NCBI RefSeq assembly: GCF_018860915.1
Contig: NZ_JAHKQD010000048.1
Coordinates: forward strand, 1 to 64,000
Length of the DNA stretch: 64,000 bases
Reading direction: 5' to 3'
Source of the DNA: Colwellia sp. C2M11
Lineage (GTDB): Bacteria; Pseudomonadota; Gammaproteobacteria; Enterobacterales; Alteromonadaceae
The notes beneath the pieces were generated by a model. The model did no database searches. It was not told the DNA's origin and worked only from the letters and a program-made list of their open reading frames with translations. Shown here piece by piece: positions 16,430 to 25,392 of the stretch. A program made the position numbers and the translations under genes. Every line of letters starts with the position of its first letter. Positions within the stretch are counted from its first letter, which is position 1.

Positions 16430-17261
16430 TCAAGTCCCAGTTATAGTCTAAAAAGTCAATATCAACTTGATTAGTCTTTAGTAACTTTTGCTGTGTTTCT
16501 GTCAAGTTCAACACATCGCTATATAAAAGTATAAAGCTTGTTAATGAATTCGAACCTCTAAAGCCTTTTTCAAAATCACCACCATACCATTTAAAAATTG
16601 ATGAAATTTGTAATTCTTTGGTCGTTAATTTGTTACGACTGTCATCACTTAAAAAACGTATCGTTTGTTGTTGTAACTGTTGTTCTAGAGCCTCAGCAGT
16701 ATAAGCTTCTCCACGTAAAGCGGGACAACCAATGCTGGCACAATTAACGGCAAAATGAATACGTGGATCAGGATAATTACCGCTTCCACGAATTAATTCA
16801 TGTTCAATTTCATCTAAACTACGTTTTTTACCCAATAAGGAAACAAATTCTTTACTCCACGGAGAGCTAAATATGCTTCCTAGATCTTTAATTGATTTTA
16901 AATCTGGGTATTCAGTTAAGATAAATGACACTGTCCATGCATTGTATGCGTTAATTAAAAAAGCTAGTTGTTTTGCATTTGACCACTGTTCGAAAGTAGC
17001 TTGATCAATCTTGCTTAGCGAAGTTAAATAACTATTTAACTTCGCTTCTTCTTTTTTAAATCCAGCATAGTCAACCGCTGTACTATGATCATTATTAATA
17101 CTTTTAACATGTTGGCTTAATAATGCTTGCCAAGGTTGATGTAAACCTTGCGCAAAACTAACAGTGCTAAATAAGACACTGACTACAATTAAAACACCGC
17201 CTAATGGTTGTTTCAGCTGCTTAAGCATAGTTTGTCCAACTGTTTGTAATACAGATAACAT
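16416..17261 (-). CDS. DUF547 periplasmic protein
   Basis: About 281 residues with a signal peptide (LGGVLIVVSVLFSTVSFA) and a DUF547 domain: VDYAGFKKE, the helix AFLINAYNAWTVSFIL and the HFAVNCASIGCPAL block with its conserved Cys pair. DUF547 is a cysteine-protease-like fold of unknown function common in marine bacteria. I chose the ATG at 17261: it overlaps the upstream stop (TAATG) and has GGAGAAGAGG just before it. An alternative ATG lies 15 bases upstream. The coupling ties it to the reductase fusion before it and to ynjB after it. Confidence 0.85.
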   Translation of the reverse strand: MLSVLQTVGQTMLKQLKQPLGGVLIVVSVLFSTVSFAQGLHQPWQALLSQHVKSINNDHSTAVDYAGFKKEEAKLNSYLTSLSKIDQATFEQWSNAKQLAFLINAYNAWTVSFILTEYPDLKSIKDLGSIFSSPWSKEFVSLLGKKRSLDEIEHELIRGSGNYPDPRIHFAVNCASIGCPALRGEAYTAEALEQQLQQQTIRFLSDDSRNKLTTKELQISSIFKWYGGDFEKGFRGSNSLTSFILLYSDVLNLTETQQKLLKTNQVDIDFLDYNWDLNAAR

Positions 17262-19426
17262 TAGCCTCTTCTCCATGTGTGATATTTTTCAAGCCAGTTT
17301 AAAACAGTTTCAGGCGCATGGGCTCTTTTCCACTCACCAGCTGCATACTTATTACCTTCAGCCCAAGTTGGGTAACTATGGATAGTGCCTAAAATTTTGT
17401 TAAGACCTAAACCATGTTTCATTGCTAAAACAAACTCAGCAATTAAATCACCGGCATGTTCAGAGACCACCGTTACACCTAAAATTTTGTCTTTACCCTT
17501 AGGCGTAATTACTTTGATAAAACCTTTAGTTGCACTGTCTGTTATTGCACGATCTAGCTCTTCAAATTCAAAGCGAGTAATTTCGTAATCTATACCTTTA
17601 TCAATTGCATCTTGTTCGTTTAAACCAACACGCGCTACTTCTGGGTCAATAAATGTTGTCCAGGGAATTACGCGGTAATCCACTTTAAACTTTTTAAGAT
17701 GACCAAATAAACCGTTAACTGCTGCGTACCAACCTTGATGCGCTGCAACATGGGTAAACTGGTATGGACCAACAATGTCGCCTGCTGCAAAGATATTGGG
17801 GTATAAAGTTTCTAAATATTCATTTGTTACAACAGTACGATTAGTTTCAATACCTAGTTCTTCAAGTCCGTAACCTTTAAGACGTGCGCTACGTCCTACA
17901 GCACATAATAACTCGTCGTACTCAATTTCTAATTCTTTATCCTTTCCTTCGATTAGGCGCTTAACAATAATGAATTTCTTACCATCGCGCACTTCACAAC
18001 GTAATGCCTGATGAGAAGTTAAAATGTTAACGCCACTTTCAGTTAATGCTTCGTGAGCGAATGTAGAAACCTCAAGATCTTCTTTGATCATGATGCGCTC
18101 TGCCATTTCGATTTGTGTAACATTTGAACCTAAACGAGCAAAACTTTGTGCTAACTCACTACCAATTGGACCGCCACCAAGCACAACAAGCTTTTTAGGT
18201 GCTTCGTCTAATTCAGCAAACTTGCTCCATAATGTATCACTAGTTACATAACCTGTTTCTTCGATACCTGGTAAAGGCGGAACAAATGGACGTGCACCTG
18301 TCGCAATAACAATAGTACGAGCTGTTAGTGTTTGTGTGCCACCATCATTTAATTTAATTTCAACAGTCCACGGGTCAATTAACTTACCGTAACCTTTAAC
18401 GACTTCTACGCCTAAATTAGTGTAGCGTTCAACACTATCGTGTGGTGCAACATCTGCGATAACTTTATGAACACGTGCCATTACTTTTTTAAATGAAAAC
18501 TGTGGAGTAGCATTTTCTAGACCGTAATGCTCACCGTGACGAATTTGCTCTGCTATTTTTGCACTTTTGATAATGGCTTTACTTGGTACACAACCGTAAT
18601 TTAAACAGTCACCACCCATCTCTCCCGCTTCAATAAGGGTAACTTTTGCTTTTACTGCCGCAGCAATATAACTTGTTACTAAGCCACCAGCACCGGCACC
18701 AATAACAATCATGTTGCGGTCGAATTTTTTAGGTTTTGAATAATTTTTGTATACACGACGTTTTTTAAACACGTTGATGATTCCTTTTGCAATAAATGGG
18801 AATATTCCTAATAAAGCGAATGATAAAATTAAGTTAAAAGATAAAATGCCAGATAAGCTATCTATTTTGGCAAGCTCAGTACCAGCGTTAACAAATACAA
18901 ATGTTCCTGCGATCATACCTACTTGGCTTACCCAGTAAAAAGTCCAAGATTTAATTGCAGTTACGCCCATTAATAAGTTAATTAGAAAGAACGGAAATAC
19001 GGGTACTAAACGTAATGTGAATAAATAAAAACCACCTTCTTTTTCTACACCGGCATCAATAGCAGCTAAGCGCTCTGGAAACTTCTGCTTGATAGAATCG
19101 CGCAGTAAATAACGTGAGACTAAAAACGCCAAAGTAGCACCAATAGTCGAAGCAAAAGAAGCAACTAACAAGCCTTCTACTAAACCAAATAAGGCACCTG
19201 CAGCCAGTGTTAAAATAGCAGCACCAGGTAATGAAAGTGCGGTTACAATAACGTATAAAACAAAAAATCCGCCAATCACTAACCAAGGTGATTGCTCTCG
19301 CCACTCGTTAAATTGTGACATTGACCCTTTTAGCCCATCTAACGTTAATAGTTGGTTTAGATCAAAATGAAAGAATAGTGCTACCAAAGTAACCGCTATA
19401 ATTAATAAGAGTAATTTCTTTAACAT
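17261..19426 (-). CDS. TVP38/TMEM64 membrane domain fused to FAD/NAD(P) disulfide reductase
   Basis: A 721-residue fusion. Residues about 1-215 form a TVP38/TMEM64 (VTT, DedA-like) membrane domain with AAILTLAAGALFG and the FTLRLVPVFPFFLINLL block. Residues about 235-720 form a pyridine-nucleotide-disulfide oxidoreductase: GAGAGGLVTSYIAA (FAD), the redox pair in GGDCLNYGCVPSK, GGGPIGSELAQSFARLG (NAD(P)), FAAGDIVG, and a C-terminal dimerisation domain with HSYPTWAE in place of the usual HxHPTxSE. It is often annotated as mercuric reductase, but the MerA C-terminal vicinal cysteines are absent. It is 11 bases from the TonB receptor gene and one base into DUF547. Confidence 0.88.
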   Translation of the reverse strand: MLKKLLLLIIAVTLVALFFHFDLNQLLTLDGLKGSMSQFNEWREQSPWLVIGGFFVLYVIVTALSLPGAAILTLAAGALFGLVEGLLVASFASTIGATLAFLVSRYLLRDSIKQKFPERLAAIDAGVEKEGGFYLFTLRLVPVFPFFLINLLMGVTAIKSWTFYWVSQVGMIAGTFVFVNAGTELAKIDSLSGILSFNLILSFALLGIFPFIAKGIINVFKKRRVYKNYSKPKKFDRNMIVIGAGAGGLVTSYIAAAVKAKVTLIEAGEMGGDCLNYGCVPSKAIIKSAKIAEQIRHGEHYGLENATPQFSFKKVMARVHKVIADVAPHDSVERYTNLGVEVVKGYGKLIDPWTVEIKLNDGGTQTLTARTIVIATGARPFVPPLPGIEETGYVTSDTLWSKFAELDEAPKKLVVLGGGPIGSELAQSFARLGSNVTQIEMAERIMIKEDLEVSTFAHEALTESGVNILTSHQALRCEVRDGKKFIIVKRLIEGKDKELEIEYDELLCAVGRSARLKGYGLEELGIETNRTVVTNEYLETLYPNIFAAGDIVGPYQFTHVAAHQGWYAAVNGLFGHLKKFKVDYRVIPWTTFIDPEVARVGLNEQDAIDKGIDYEITRFEFEELDRAITDSATKGFIKVITPKGKDKILGVTVVSEHAGDLIAEFVLAMKHGLGLNKILGTIHSYPTWAEGNKYAAGEWKRAHAPETVLNWLEKYHTWRRG

Positions 19427-19437
19427 AAAGTATTGCC

Positions 19438-21792
19438 TTAAAATGTATATTGTAGAGTGACTTTGGCGTGAATAGGTAATTCAGGAAACACCAAAGTTGA
19501 ACCAAAATAACCGCCCTCAAATACAGGCCTCCAGTTTTTTTGGTTAGTTATATTGTTAACATCAATACGTAGTTTTGCTTGTTTGTTAATAGTATAGCTA
19601 GAATTAACATTTAACGTATATTGGTCGCGAATTTGTACTGTTGCTAAGTAATCAAGTGGATAACTTGATGTATAAAGGGCAGCAAAACCTGCTTGCCATT
19701 TATCAGTAATATAACGACCACCATTTAGCGTTAATGATTGTTCTGGAATACCTTGTAATCGACGGTTTGAACGTTCAAATGACGCAAAATTGGGCGCTCC
19801 GATGCCAGTACCTTCAATGATATCTGGACGAGAGTTATCAAAAGCATCCGCTACTTGTGTTGAGCTTTGGCTACTAGTTGAGTTGTCATAACGCGCATCA
19901 ATATAGCTGTAGCCAAGGTTAAACCAATAAGGGGCTGCATCATAAAATACTTGTAACTCGACACCTTTGGTTTCGATACCGGTGTTGCTGCCATCTCGGT
20001 TACGTAAACTTCGACGTTGATTAAATATTGCCGTATCAACATACCAAGAGCTGTCACTAGGAATATATTTTAAACCCACTTCATGTAACGTATTATCTGT
20101 AGCAAAGTTTTGTGCGCTAATTAAATTATCTGCCCCTAATGTAATACCACCTGCCATACTATTTGATGTAGCTTGATTATAACTAGTCGCAGCATACACG
20201 GTAATATCAGAATCTAGCTTATAGTTAATGCTCGCTTGCCCAGAGTGTAACGTTTCATTAATCGTATCTTTTGCGGCTTCTTGCCCTGTAGGGGCGATAG
20301 GATCTCGAGCTTTCACATCGTAAAAATCAATACGATACCCTAAATTTGTGCGTAAACGCTCGCTCCATTGGCTATCTTGCTGAATGGCAAAACCTGTTTG
20401 CCAAGTTGTTGAGTCAGTTGTATCTGATAATGAAAAATCACCAACATTGTCGCCATTAATGTCGTACTGACCACCAGGTGAAACAAATAAACCAGGGCGT
20501 AGTTCAACTAATTTAGCTTGCTGCTCTGTTGTTAGCGGAATACGACGGTTTTCAATAGGACCCGTTAAATCAATAGGTAAATCCGCTTCTGTGGTAAATT
20601 GGCTGTAACCCAATACTTTGTTATAACGCACATCCACTGCAAAGATAGTTTGCTGTTCATTATTCCAATTATGACTTAATTCTAGTCTATTTTGCGCAGT
20701 ATGAGCACCATCAATTATTTCAACAAAACTATTTTGTGCAATTTCATCACGAGTTAAGTGCTGATAATACGAAGTATTTTTTAATCGTGTTTGACCACTT
20801 AATTCTCGTGTATAGGTGCTATGTAACAAAAAGGTAGTCGCATCATTCTCATTATCTGGATCAGTTAATACATTACTTCTGTTTATTTTAACTTGCCCTG
20901 TAGGAGAAACAATAGCACCCGCACCAGGTACAGTGCTGCCATTACTTTGTACACCTTGACCTGTAATATACAAACCATCATCAATTAACGCTTGTGTAGG
21001 GCGATTAATTCCTGCGTTATCTGTGAACTCAACTTGATAATATTCAAAATTAATATCCCAAGTACTTTGACTGTCTGGTAAAAAACGAAAGGCGGTATAA
21101 ATACTGTCGCTTTTAAAGCTACTGTAATCATAAAAACTACCGTTATCAATATGTTCAGCGCTTACGCGTATACCACTTTCACCTTCAATAATCGGTGCAC
21201 CAACATCTATTTGAGCACTATATTGATCCCAGCGGCCAGCCGTTAAATTAATTTTTGCGGCACGCTCATCAATAGAGGCTTTTTTAGATTGTAAATTAAC
21301 AAAACCACCATTACGTTGACTGCTACCAAACAATACTGTTGGCGCGCCTTTAACAACATCTATTTGATCAACTGAATTAAATGATAAAGGAATACCAAAG
21401 CCGTTATTACCAGCTTGTCGACGCATACCGTCTTGAAATAATTCACCTAATTGACCACGTAATGTAGGTAAACTTGGTGCGCCAAAACCACTTGCTGAAT
21501 AACTATTCGGGCTAACAGCCAAGATATCTTGCAGACTGGTAATATTAAGCTGCTCCATCATTTCTTGAGTGATAGGCGTAATTGAGCGAGCAATATCACC
21601 TAAACCTAAGTCATCCCCAAAAGGGCCATTGACCATGGCATTTTTAGGCGAAATATTGTGGTTTTGAATCGCTCGCCCCGATATTTCAATCACTTCTGTG
21701 ACTTCAGTGCTAAGTTCACTTTTTTCTTCAGCATATACGATTGGGATCTGAAGAATAAAAAGAATGCTAAGAGTTATTACGCTGTACTTCAT
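19438..21792 (-). CDS. TonB-dependent outer membrane receptor
   Basis: About 784 residues from the ATG at 21792, which gives a clean signal peptide (MKYSVITLSILFILQIPI, cleavage near VYAEE); an upstream ATG would add 22 residues without a signal sense. The plug domain is at about 55-180, with the QIDVVKGAPTVLFGSS stretch and the GGFVNLQSKK end. The rest is a 22-strand barrel with IYTAFRF-type strands, ending in VTLQYTF with terminal Phe as expected for BAM-dependent insertion. It resembles siderophore receptors (FhuA/FepA-like naming), but the ligand is unknown. It heads the minus-strand set with the YnjBCD importer. Confidence 0.85.
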   Translation of the reverse strand: MKYSVITLSILFILQIPIVYAEEKSELSTEVTEVIEISGRAIQNHNISPKNAMVNGPFGDDLGLGDIARSITPITQEMMEQLNITSLQDILAVSPNSYSASGFGAPSLPTLRGQLGELFQDGMRRQAGNNGFGIPLSFNSVDQIDVVKGAPTVLFGSSQRNGGFVNLQSKKASIDERAAKINLTAGRWDQYSAQIDVGAPIIEGESGIRVSAEHIDNGSFYDYSSFKSDSIYTAFRFLPDSQSTWDINFEYYQVEFTDNAGINRPTQALIDDGLYITGQGVQSNGSTVPGAGAIVSPTGQVKINRSNVLTDPDNENDATTFLLHSTYTRELSGQTRLKNTSYYQHLTRDEIAQNSFVEIIDGAHTAQNRLELSHNWNNEQQTIFAVDVRYNKVLGYSQFTTEADLPIDLTGPIENRRIPLTTEQQAKLVELRPGLFVSPGGQYDINGDNVGDFSLSDTTDSTTWQTGFAIQQDSQWSERLRTNLGYRIDFYDVKARDPIAPTGQEAAKDTINETLHSGQASINYKLDSDITVYAATSYNQATSNSMAGGITLGADNLISAQNFATDNTLHEVGLKYIPSDSSWYVDTAIFNQRRSLRNRDGSNTGIETKGVELQVFYDAAPYWFNLGYSYIDARYDNSTSSQSSTQVADAFDNSRPDIIEGTGIGAPNFASFERSNRRLQGIPEQSLTLNGGRYITDKWQAGFAALYTSSYPLDYLATVQIRDQYTLNVNSSYTINKQAKLRIDVNNITNQKNWRPVFEGGYFGSTLVFPELPIHAKVTLQYTF

Positions 21793-22459
21793 GTTGCTAT
21801 TTTTAATTATCGTTATATGATGACAAAATAGACCTAGGTTACTAAAAATAAATTTCAATTTTTATTATTGTTGGCTAACTTTATGCACAATCTGTAATTC
21901 ATTAATGGTATTAATAAAGCATAAACCTCTTATATGTAATAGCTGTAGCAAAGCGCTTAGGCCCAATAACAATATAACGCTAGTTCACTCTTTTATTATT
22001 GGTTTTATTATTTCTTGGGCAATTAAATATTACACAGAACTCAGCTTTATCTAGCTAATTAGCGTAGACCTTTTTTTATACCAGTTTCATTAATTAAGTG
22101 AACAAATTTATACATAGAAAAAATTGCCAAATACAAGGCATTTATTTCAATAACTAGTTGTTATAATTATTAAATAAATAACGATGTAGTTGGTGATTTT
22201 AGCAAATAGAAATGATCACATAGTTAGTGAGGTTGGTATTATTATATTTTTTCAGCCGATAATTGATTTGCTATTCTCGCTTGAAGAAGGCGATACTCTC
22301 TGATAATTTCCTAATACCAACGTATACTAATTTCAGCGAATACTTGTTACAGACAAAAAATACAAAGACTCGTTACCGTTTATTCGAGTTAACTTTATTT
22401 TATATTTACCAAACAATGACACATCACTAAACTCATGTGTTAATGACAAAGGATATCCA
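21793..22459. other. Intergenic region with MITE-like copy
   Basis: About 670 bases between divergent genes, with the receptor promoter expected at the left side. Apart from the repeat at 22078-22239, no gene, RNA or strong operator was recognised. An AT-rich GATAATTAAAA stretch upstream of the receptor is too weak to call a Fur box. Confidence 0.45.
22078..22239. mobile_element. 162-bp MITE-like repeat, copy 1
   Basis: Begins ATACCAGTTTCATTAATTAA and ends GTTAGTGAGGTTGGTAT. A second copy of exactly the same length lies at 56057-56218, with about a dozen substitutions and no gap by eye. The ends are imperfect inverted repeats (ATACCAGTTTCA versus ATACCAATCTCA in the reverse of copy 2). There is no open frame inside. 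No target duplication is obvious. Confidence 0.8.
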
Positions 22460-22828
22460 ATGATAGATTTCGATAATAAAGGTTTTTTCAAACTTAAGCA
22501 GAATGCTGAATACGCAGAAAAAGTAAATGATTTACTGTTAGATGATGAACGAATTGTTGATTCATTTAAATCGATGCGTGATGGCGTTATTTTTACCAGC
22601 AAAAGAATTATCGCCGTTAACGTACAAGGTATTACTGGCAGTAAAAAAGACTTTACCTCATTACCTTACAAAAACATTGTTGCCTATTCAATTGAGACAT
22701 CAGGCACCTTCGATCTTGATTCTGAATTAGAAATTTACTTTTCAGCAATTGGTAAAGTTAAATTTGAATTTACAGGCAAATCTTCAATGGTTGAAATATC
22801 ACGAATAATTTCAAGCTACTTACTGTAA
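22460..22828 (+). CDS. PH-domain protein (bPH_1 type)
   Basis: A 122-residue soluble protein with a bacterial pleckstrin-homology fold: LLLDDERIVDSFKSMRDG (strands 1-2), VIFTSKRIIAVNVQGITG (about 44-61), SLPYKNIVAYSIET and a C-terminal helix. Relatives (YvbH/YozO type) have no settled function. The Shine-Dalgarno is weak (AAAGGATATCC). An 8-bp hairpin with a 5-base loop at 22838-22858 follows 10 bases after the stop and may act as terminator. Confidence 0.75.
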   Translation: MIDFDNKGFFKLKQNAEYAEKVNDLLLDDERIVDSFKSMRDGVIFTSKRIIAVNVQGITGSKKDFTSLPYKNIVAYSIETSGTFDLDSELEIYFSAIGKVKFEFTGKSSMVEISRIISSYLL

Positions 22829-23005
22829 GTTTGAATAATAATGCTGCGCTAGCATTATAAAAAAGACCATTCAAAGGGAATACTTACGGCTAGATAATAT
22901 AAATTGATTTAGCCCTCTAAGTAATCCTTTCTTGTCTTTGAGATAAATTAGCATTGCATGCACATCCTGTGCAACTAACAATAATTATGATTAATAACAA
23001 ACCTA

Positions 23006-23209
23006 TTAAGGTTTAAATACCCCAATCACTTGCTCATGCTGACGTACTACCTCTTCAACTTGTGGCTCGCTTTGTGTCATTTGATCGCCACAACTAACAC
23101 AAGTCACTTTTTCAACACCGTCTTCTTTTGTCAACGCTAACGTATCTTGCGCCTTACATTTAGGACAAACAGCCCCTGCAATAAATCTTTTTCTCTGCTG
23201 CTTTTTCAT
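23006..23209 (-). CDS. yheV: YheV-family zinc ribbon protein
   Basis: A 67-residue protein with two CxxC pairs: CPKCKAQ (about 15-18) and CVSCGD (about 37-40), forming a zinc ribbon, and a C-terminal QVIGVFKP end typical of YheV. The basic start MKKQQRKRFIAGA is conserved. The function is unknown. It is divergent from yheS, the same neighbour as in E. coli (known), which supports the name. Confidence 0.85.
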   Translation of the reverse strand: MKKQQRKRFIAGAVCPKCKAQDTLALTKEDGVEKVTCVSCGDQMTQSEPQVEEVVRQHEQVIGVFKP

Positions 23210-23378
23210 GTGTAATCGCCCTACTTAATAAGTTATTTAAATGACTAAAGTAATAAATAATCTGGATAATTGTTATTTTACCTTGAATAGTGGCAACAGG
23301 AAAAGCGACAATGCACAGGTATTTTATATTCAGCGCTTTTAGCTATTTTTCACTCATGATTTATATAAGGACAAAACA

Positions 23379-25301
23379 TTGATCACCGCCAGCGATTTAA
23401 GCTTAGACAGAGGTGCAAAAAACCTAATAACAGCCTCTAGTTTCACTATACATCCTAACCATAAAGTGGGCTTAGTTGGTAGTAACGGCTGTGGTAAATC
23501 GTCTCTTTTCGCCGCTTTACTCGGAGAGTTATCGCCTGATGCAGGAGATTTATCTTTACCGAGCAGTTGGTCGATAGCAACAGTGAAGCAAGAAACACCG
23601 TCTCTTGAGCAATCTGCCCTTGACTATGTAATGGATGGCGACAAAGAATATCGCCAACTAGAACAGCAATTAGAGCAAGCGCGCCTCAATGACGATGGTA
23701 ACCTAGAAGCAATATTAATCAATAAAATAGATACTATTCATGGTTATAGCTTACCTGCTCGTGCTGGAGAGTTATTACATGGTTTAGGCTTTTTACAAAA
23801 TCAACTGACCAATCCTGTCAAAGATTTCTCGGGTGGTTGGCGAATGCGTTTAAACTTAGCGCAAGCATTAATAAGCCGTGCTGATTTATTACTGCTCGAT
23901 GAACCAACCAACCATTTGGATTTAGACGCCGTTATTTGGCTACAACGCTGGTTGAAACGTTTTACTGGCACCCTAGTACTTATTTCGCATGATCGTGATT
24001 TTCTTGACACGGTGATTAATCAAATTTTACATATTGAACACCAACGCGCCAAGCTTTATAGCGGTAATTACACCTCTTTTGAAAGACAACGTGCTGAACA
24101 TTTAGCCCAACAAGATGTACAGTTTCAGAAACAGCAAAAAGAAGCAGCCAACTTAACGGCCTTTGTTGATAGATTTAGAGCCAAAGCCAGTAAAGCTAAA
24201 CAGGCGCAAAGTCGTTTAAAACGTTTAGAAAAGCTACCAAATTTAGCGCCTGCACATGTTGACAGCCAATTTACTTTTAATTTTGAACAACCAGACAACT
24301 TACCTTACCCATTACTGTCTCTCACTGAGAGTCAGTGTGGCTATAGCACTGAAGCCATCATCCTTAACGATGTAGGTTTAACGTTAGTACCTGGTAGTCG
24401 CATCGGTTTATTAGGTAGAAATGGCGCGGGTAAATCCACATTAATTAAATCACTCGCCGGTGAGATAGCCTTACTTAATGGCGAACGTTATTGTGCTCAA
24501 GAGTTAAAAATAGGTTATTTCTCTCAACATCAATTAGAACAATTACACGCTAGTTCAAGCCCTGTTGATCATATTCTTCGTGCAAAGCCTGCACTAGGTG
24601 AACCACAAGCGAGAAGCTTTTTGGGTAAGTTTGGCTTTAGTGGCGATCAAGCCCTTGAAGCTGTTATTAATATGTCTGGTGGTGAAAAAGCACGTTTAGT
24701 ATTAGCACTTATTGTTTTAGAGAAGCCACAACTACTATTACTCGATGAGCCTACTAACCATTTAGATTTAGAAATGCGACAAGCTTTAGTGATGGCATTG
24801 CAAGATTTTGGCGGCGCTATAATCTTAATAGCGCATGATCGCTTTTTACTCGAATCTTGTGTTGATGAATTCTATTTGGTGGCTAATGGTAGTGTCATTG
24901 ACTTCAATGGAGATATTGATGATTATCAACAATGGCTCAACGACGACAAAAAACAGACCTTTACTAATAATAAAATAGAAAACACGTCTAATGACAGTGA
25001 TAATGAAGATAAAGGCTTAGACAAAAAACAGTTGCGTCAACAACAAGCGGAATTACGTAAGAAGTCTGCTCCATTACGCAAAGAGTCGGATAAGTTAGAA
25101 AAACAAATAGCTCAATGGCAAAAAGAGTTAGCACAAGTAGAGGCTTTACTTAGTGACAGTGATATATATCAAGCTGAACGCAAGAAAGAGTTAACAACAC
25201 AACTCAAGCTACAGGCTAATTTAAAAGATAATATAGAAGAAAGTGAAATGCTTTGGCTAGAAATAGCCGAGCAAATTGAAGAAATCATGTCTTCAAATTA
25301 A
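23379..25301 (+). CDS. yheS: ABC-F ATPase YheS
   Basis: A 640-residue ABC-F protein with two ATPase domains and no membrane part; these proteins act at the ribosomal E site. Walker A motifs are GSNGCGKSS (about 34-42) and GRNGAGKST (about 346-354). The signatures are FSGGWRMRL and MSGGEKARL, and each Walker B ends in LLLDEPTNHLDL. The interdomain linker (about 235-300) is basic, and the C-terminal about 530-635 is a coiled coil rich in Lys/Glu/Gln. The start is TTG at 23379, with ATAAGGA eight bases upstream; no in-frame ATG lies near. Length and ends match YheS. Confidence 0.92.
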   Translation: MITASDLSLDRGAKNLITASSFTIHPNHKVGLVGSNGCGKSSLFAALLGELSPDAGDLSLPSSWSIATVKQETPSLEQSALDYVMDGDKEYRQLEQQLEQARLNDDGNLEAILINKIDTIHGYSLPARAGELLHGLGFLQNQLTNPVKDFSGGWRMRLNLAQALISRADLLLLDEPTNHLDLDAVIWLQRWLKRFTGTLVLISHDRDFLDTVINQILHIEHQRAKLYSGNYTSFERQRAEHLAQQDVQFQKQQKEAANLTAFVDRFRAKASKAKQAQSRLKRLEKLPNLAPAHVDSQFTFNFEQPDNLPYPLLSLTESQCGYSTEAIILNDVGLTLVPGSRIGLLGRNGAGKSTLIKSLAGEIALLNGERYCAQELKIGYFSQHQLEQLHASSSPVDHILRAKPALGEPQARSFLGKFGFSGDQALEAVINMSGGEKARLVLALIVLEKPQLLLLDEPTNHLDLEMRQALVMALQDFGGAIILIAHDRFLLESCVDEFYLVANGSVIDFNGDIDDYQQWLNDDKKQTFTNNKIENTSNDSDNEDKGLDKKQLRQQQAELRKKSAPLRKESDKLEKQIAQWQKELAQVEALLSDSDIYQAERKKELTTQLKLQANLKDNIEESEMLWLEIAEQIEEIMSSN

Positions 25302-25319
25302 AAATTTGAGCTACACTTA

Positions 25320-25338
25320 TTTAAGCCGAGTTCAGTTT
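25320..25338. repeat. Dispersed CCGAGTTCAG repeat, copy 1
   Basis: TTTAAGCCGAGTTCAGTTT lies 19 bases after the yheS stop. It is one of several copies in the window (26694, 32034, 47867, 47899) that all sit just after stop codons. It may be a REP-like or termination element. Confidence 0.5.
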
Positions 25339-25392
25339 TTATGTTATGTAATAACACTTATTATTAATGAAAAAATATTAAAGAGAAAAGTT

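Noticed and set aside
17261..19426. Mercuric reductase and a mer operon
   Set aside because: The MerA N-terminal HMA domain and C-terminal vicinal cysteines are absent, and no merR, merT or merP lies near.
21793..21860. Fur box upstream of the TonB receptor
   Set aside because: Only a GATAATTAAAA-type stretch is present; it does not match the 19-base palindrome well enough.
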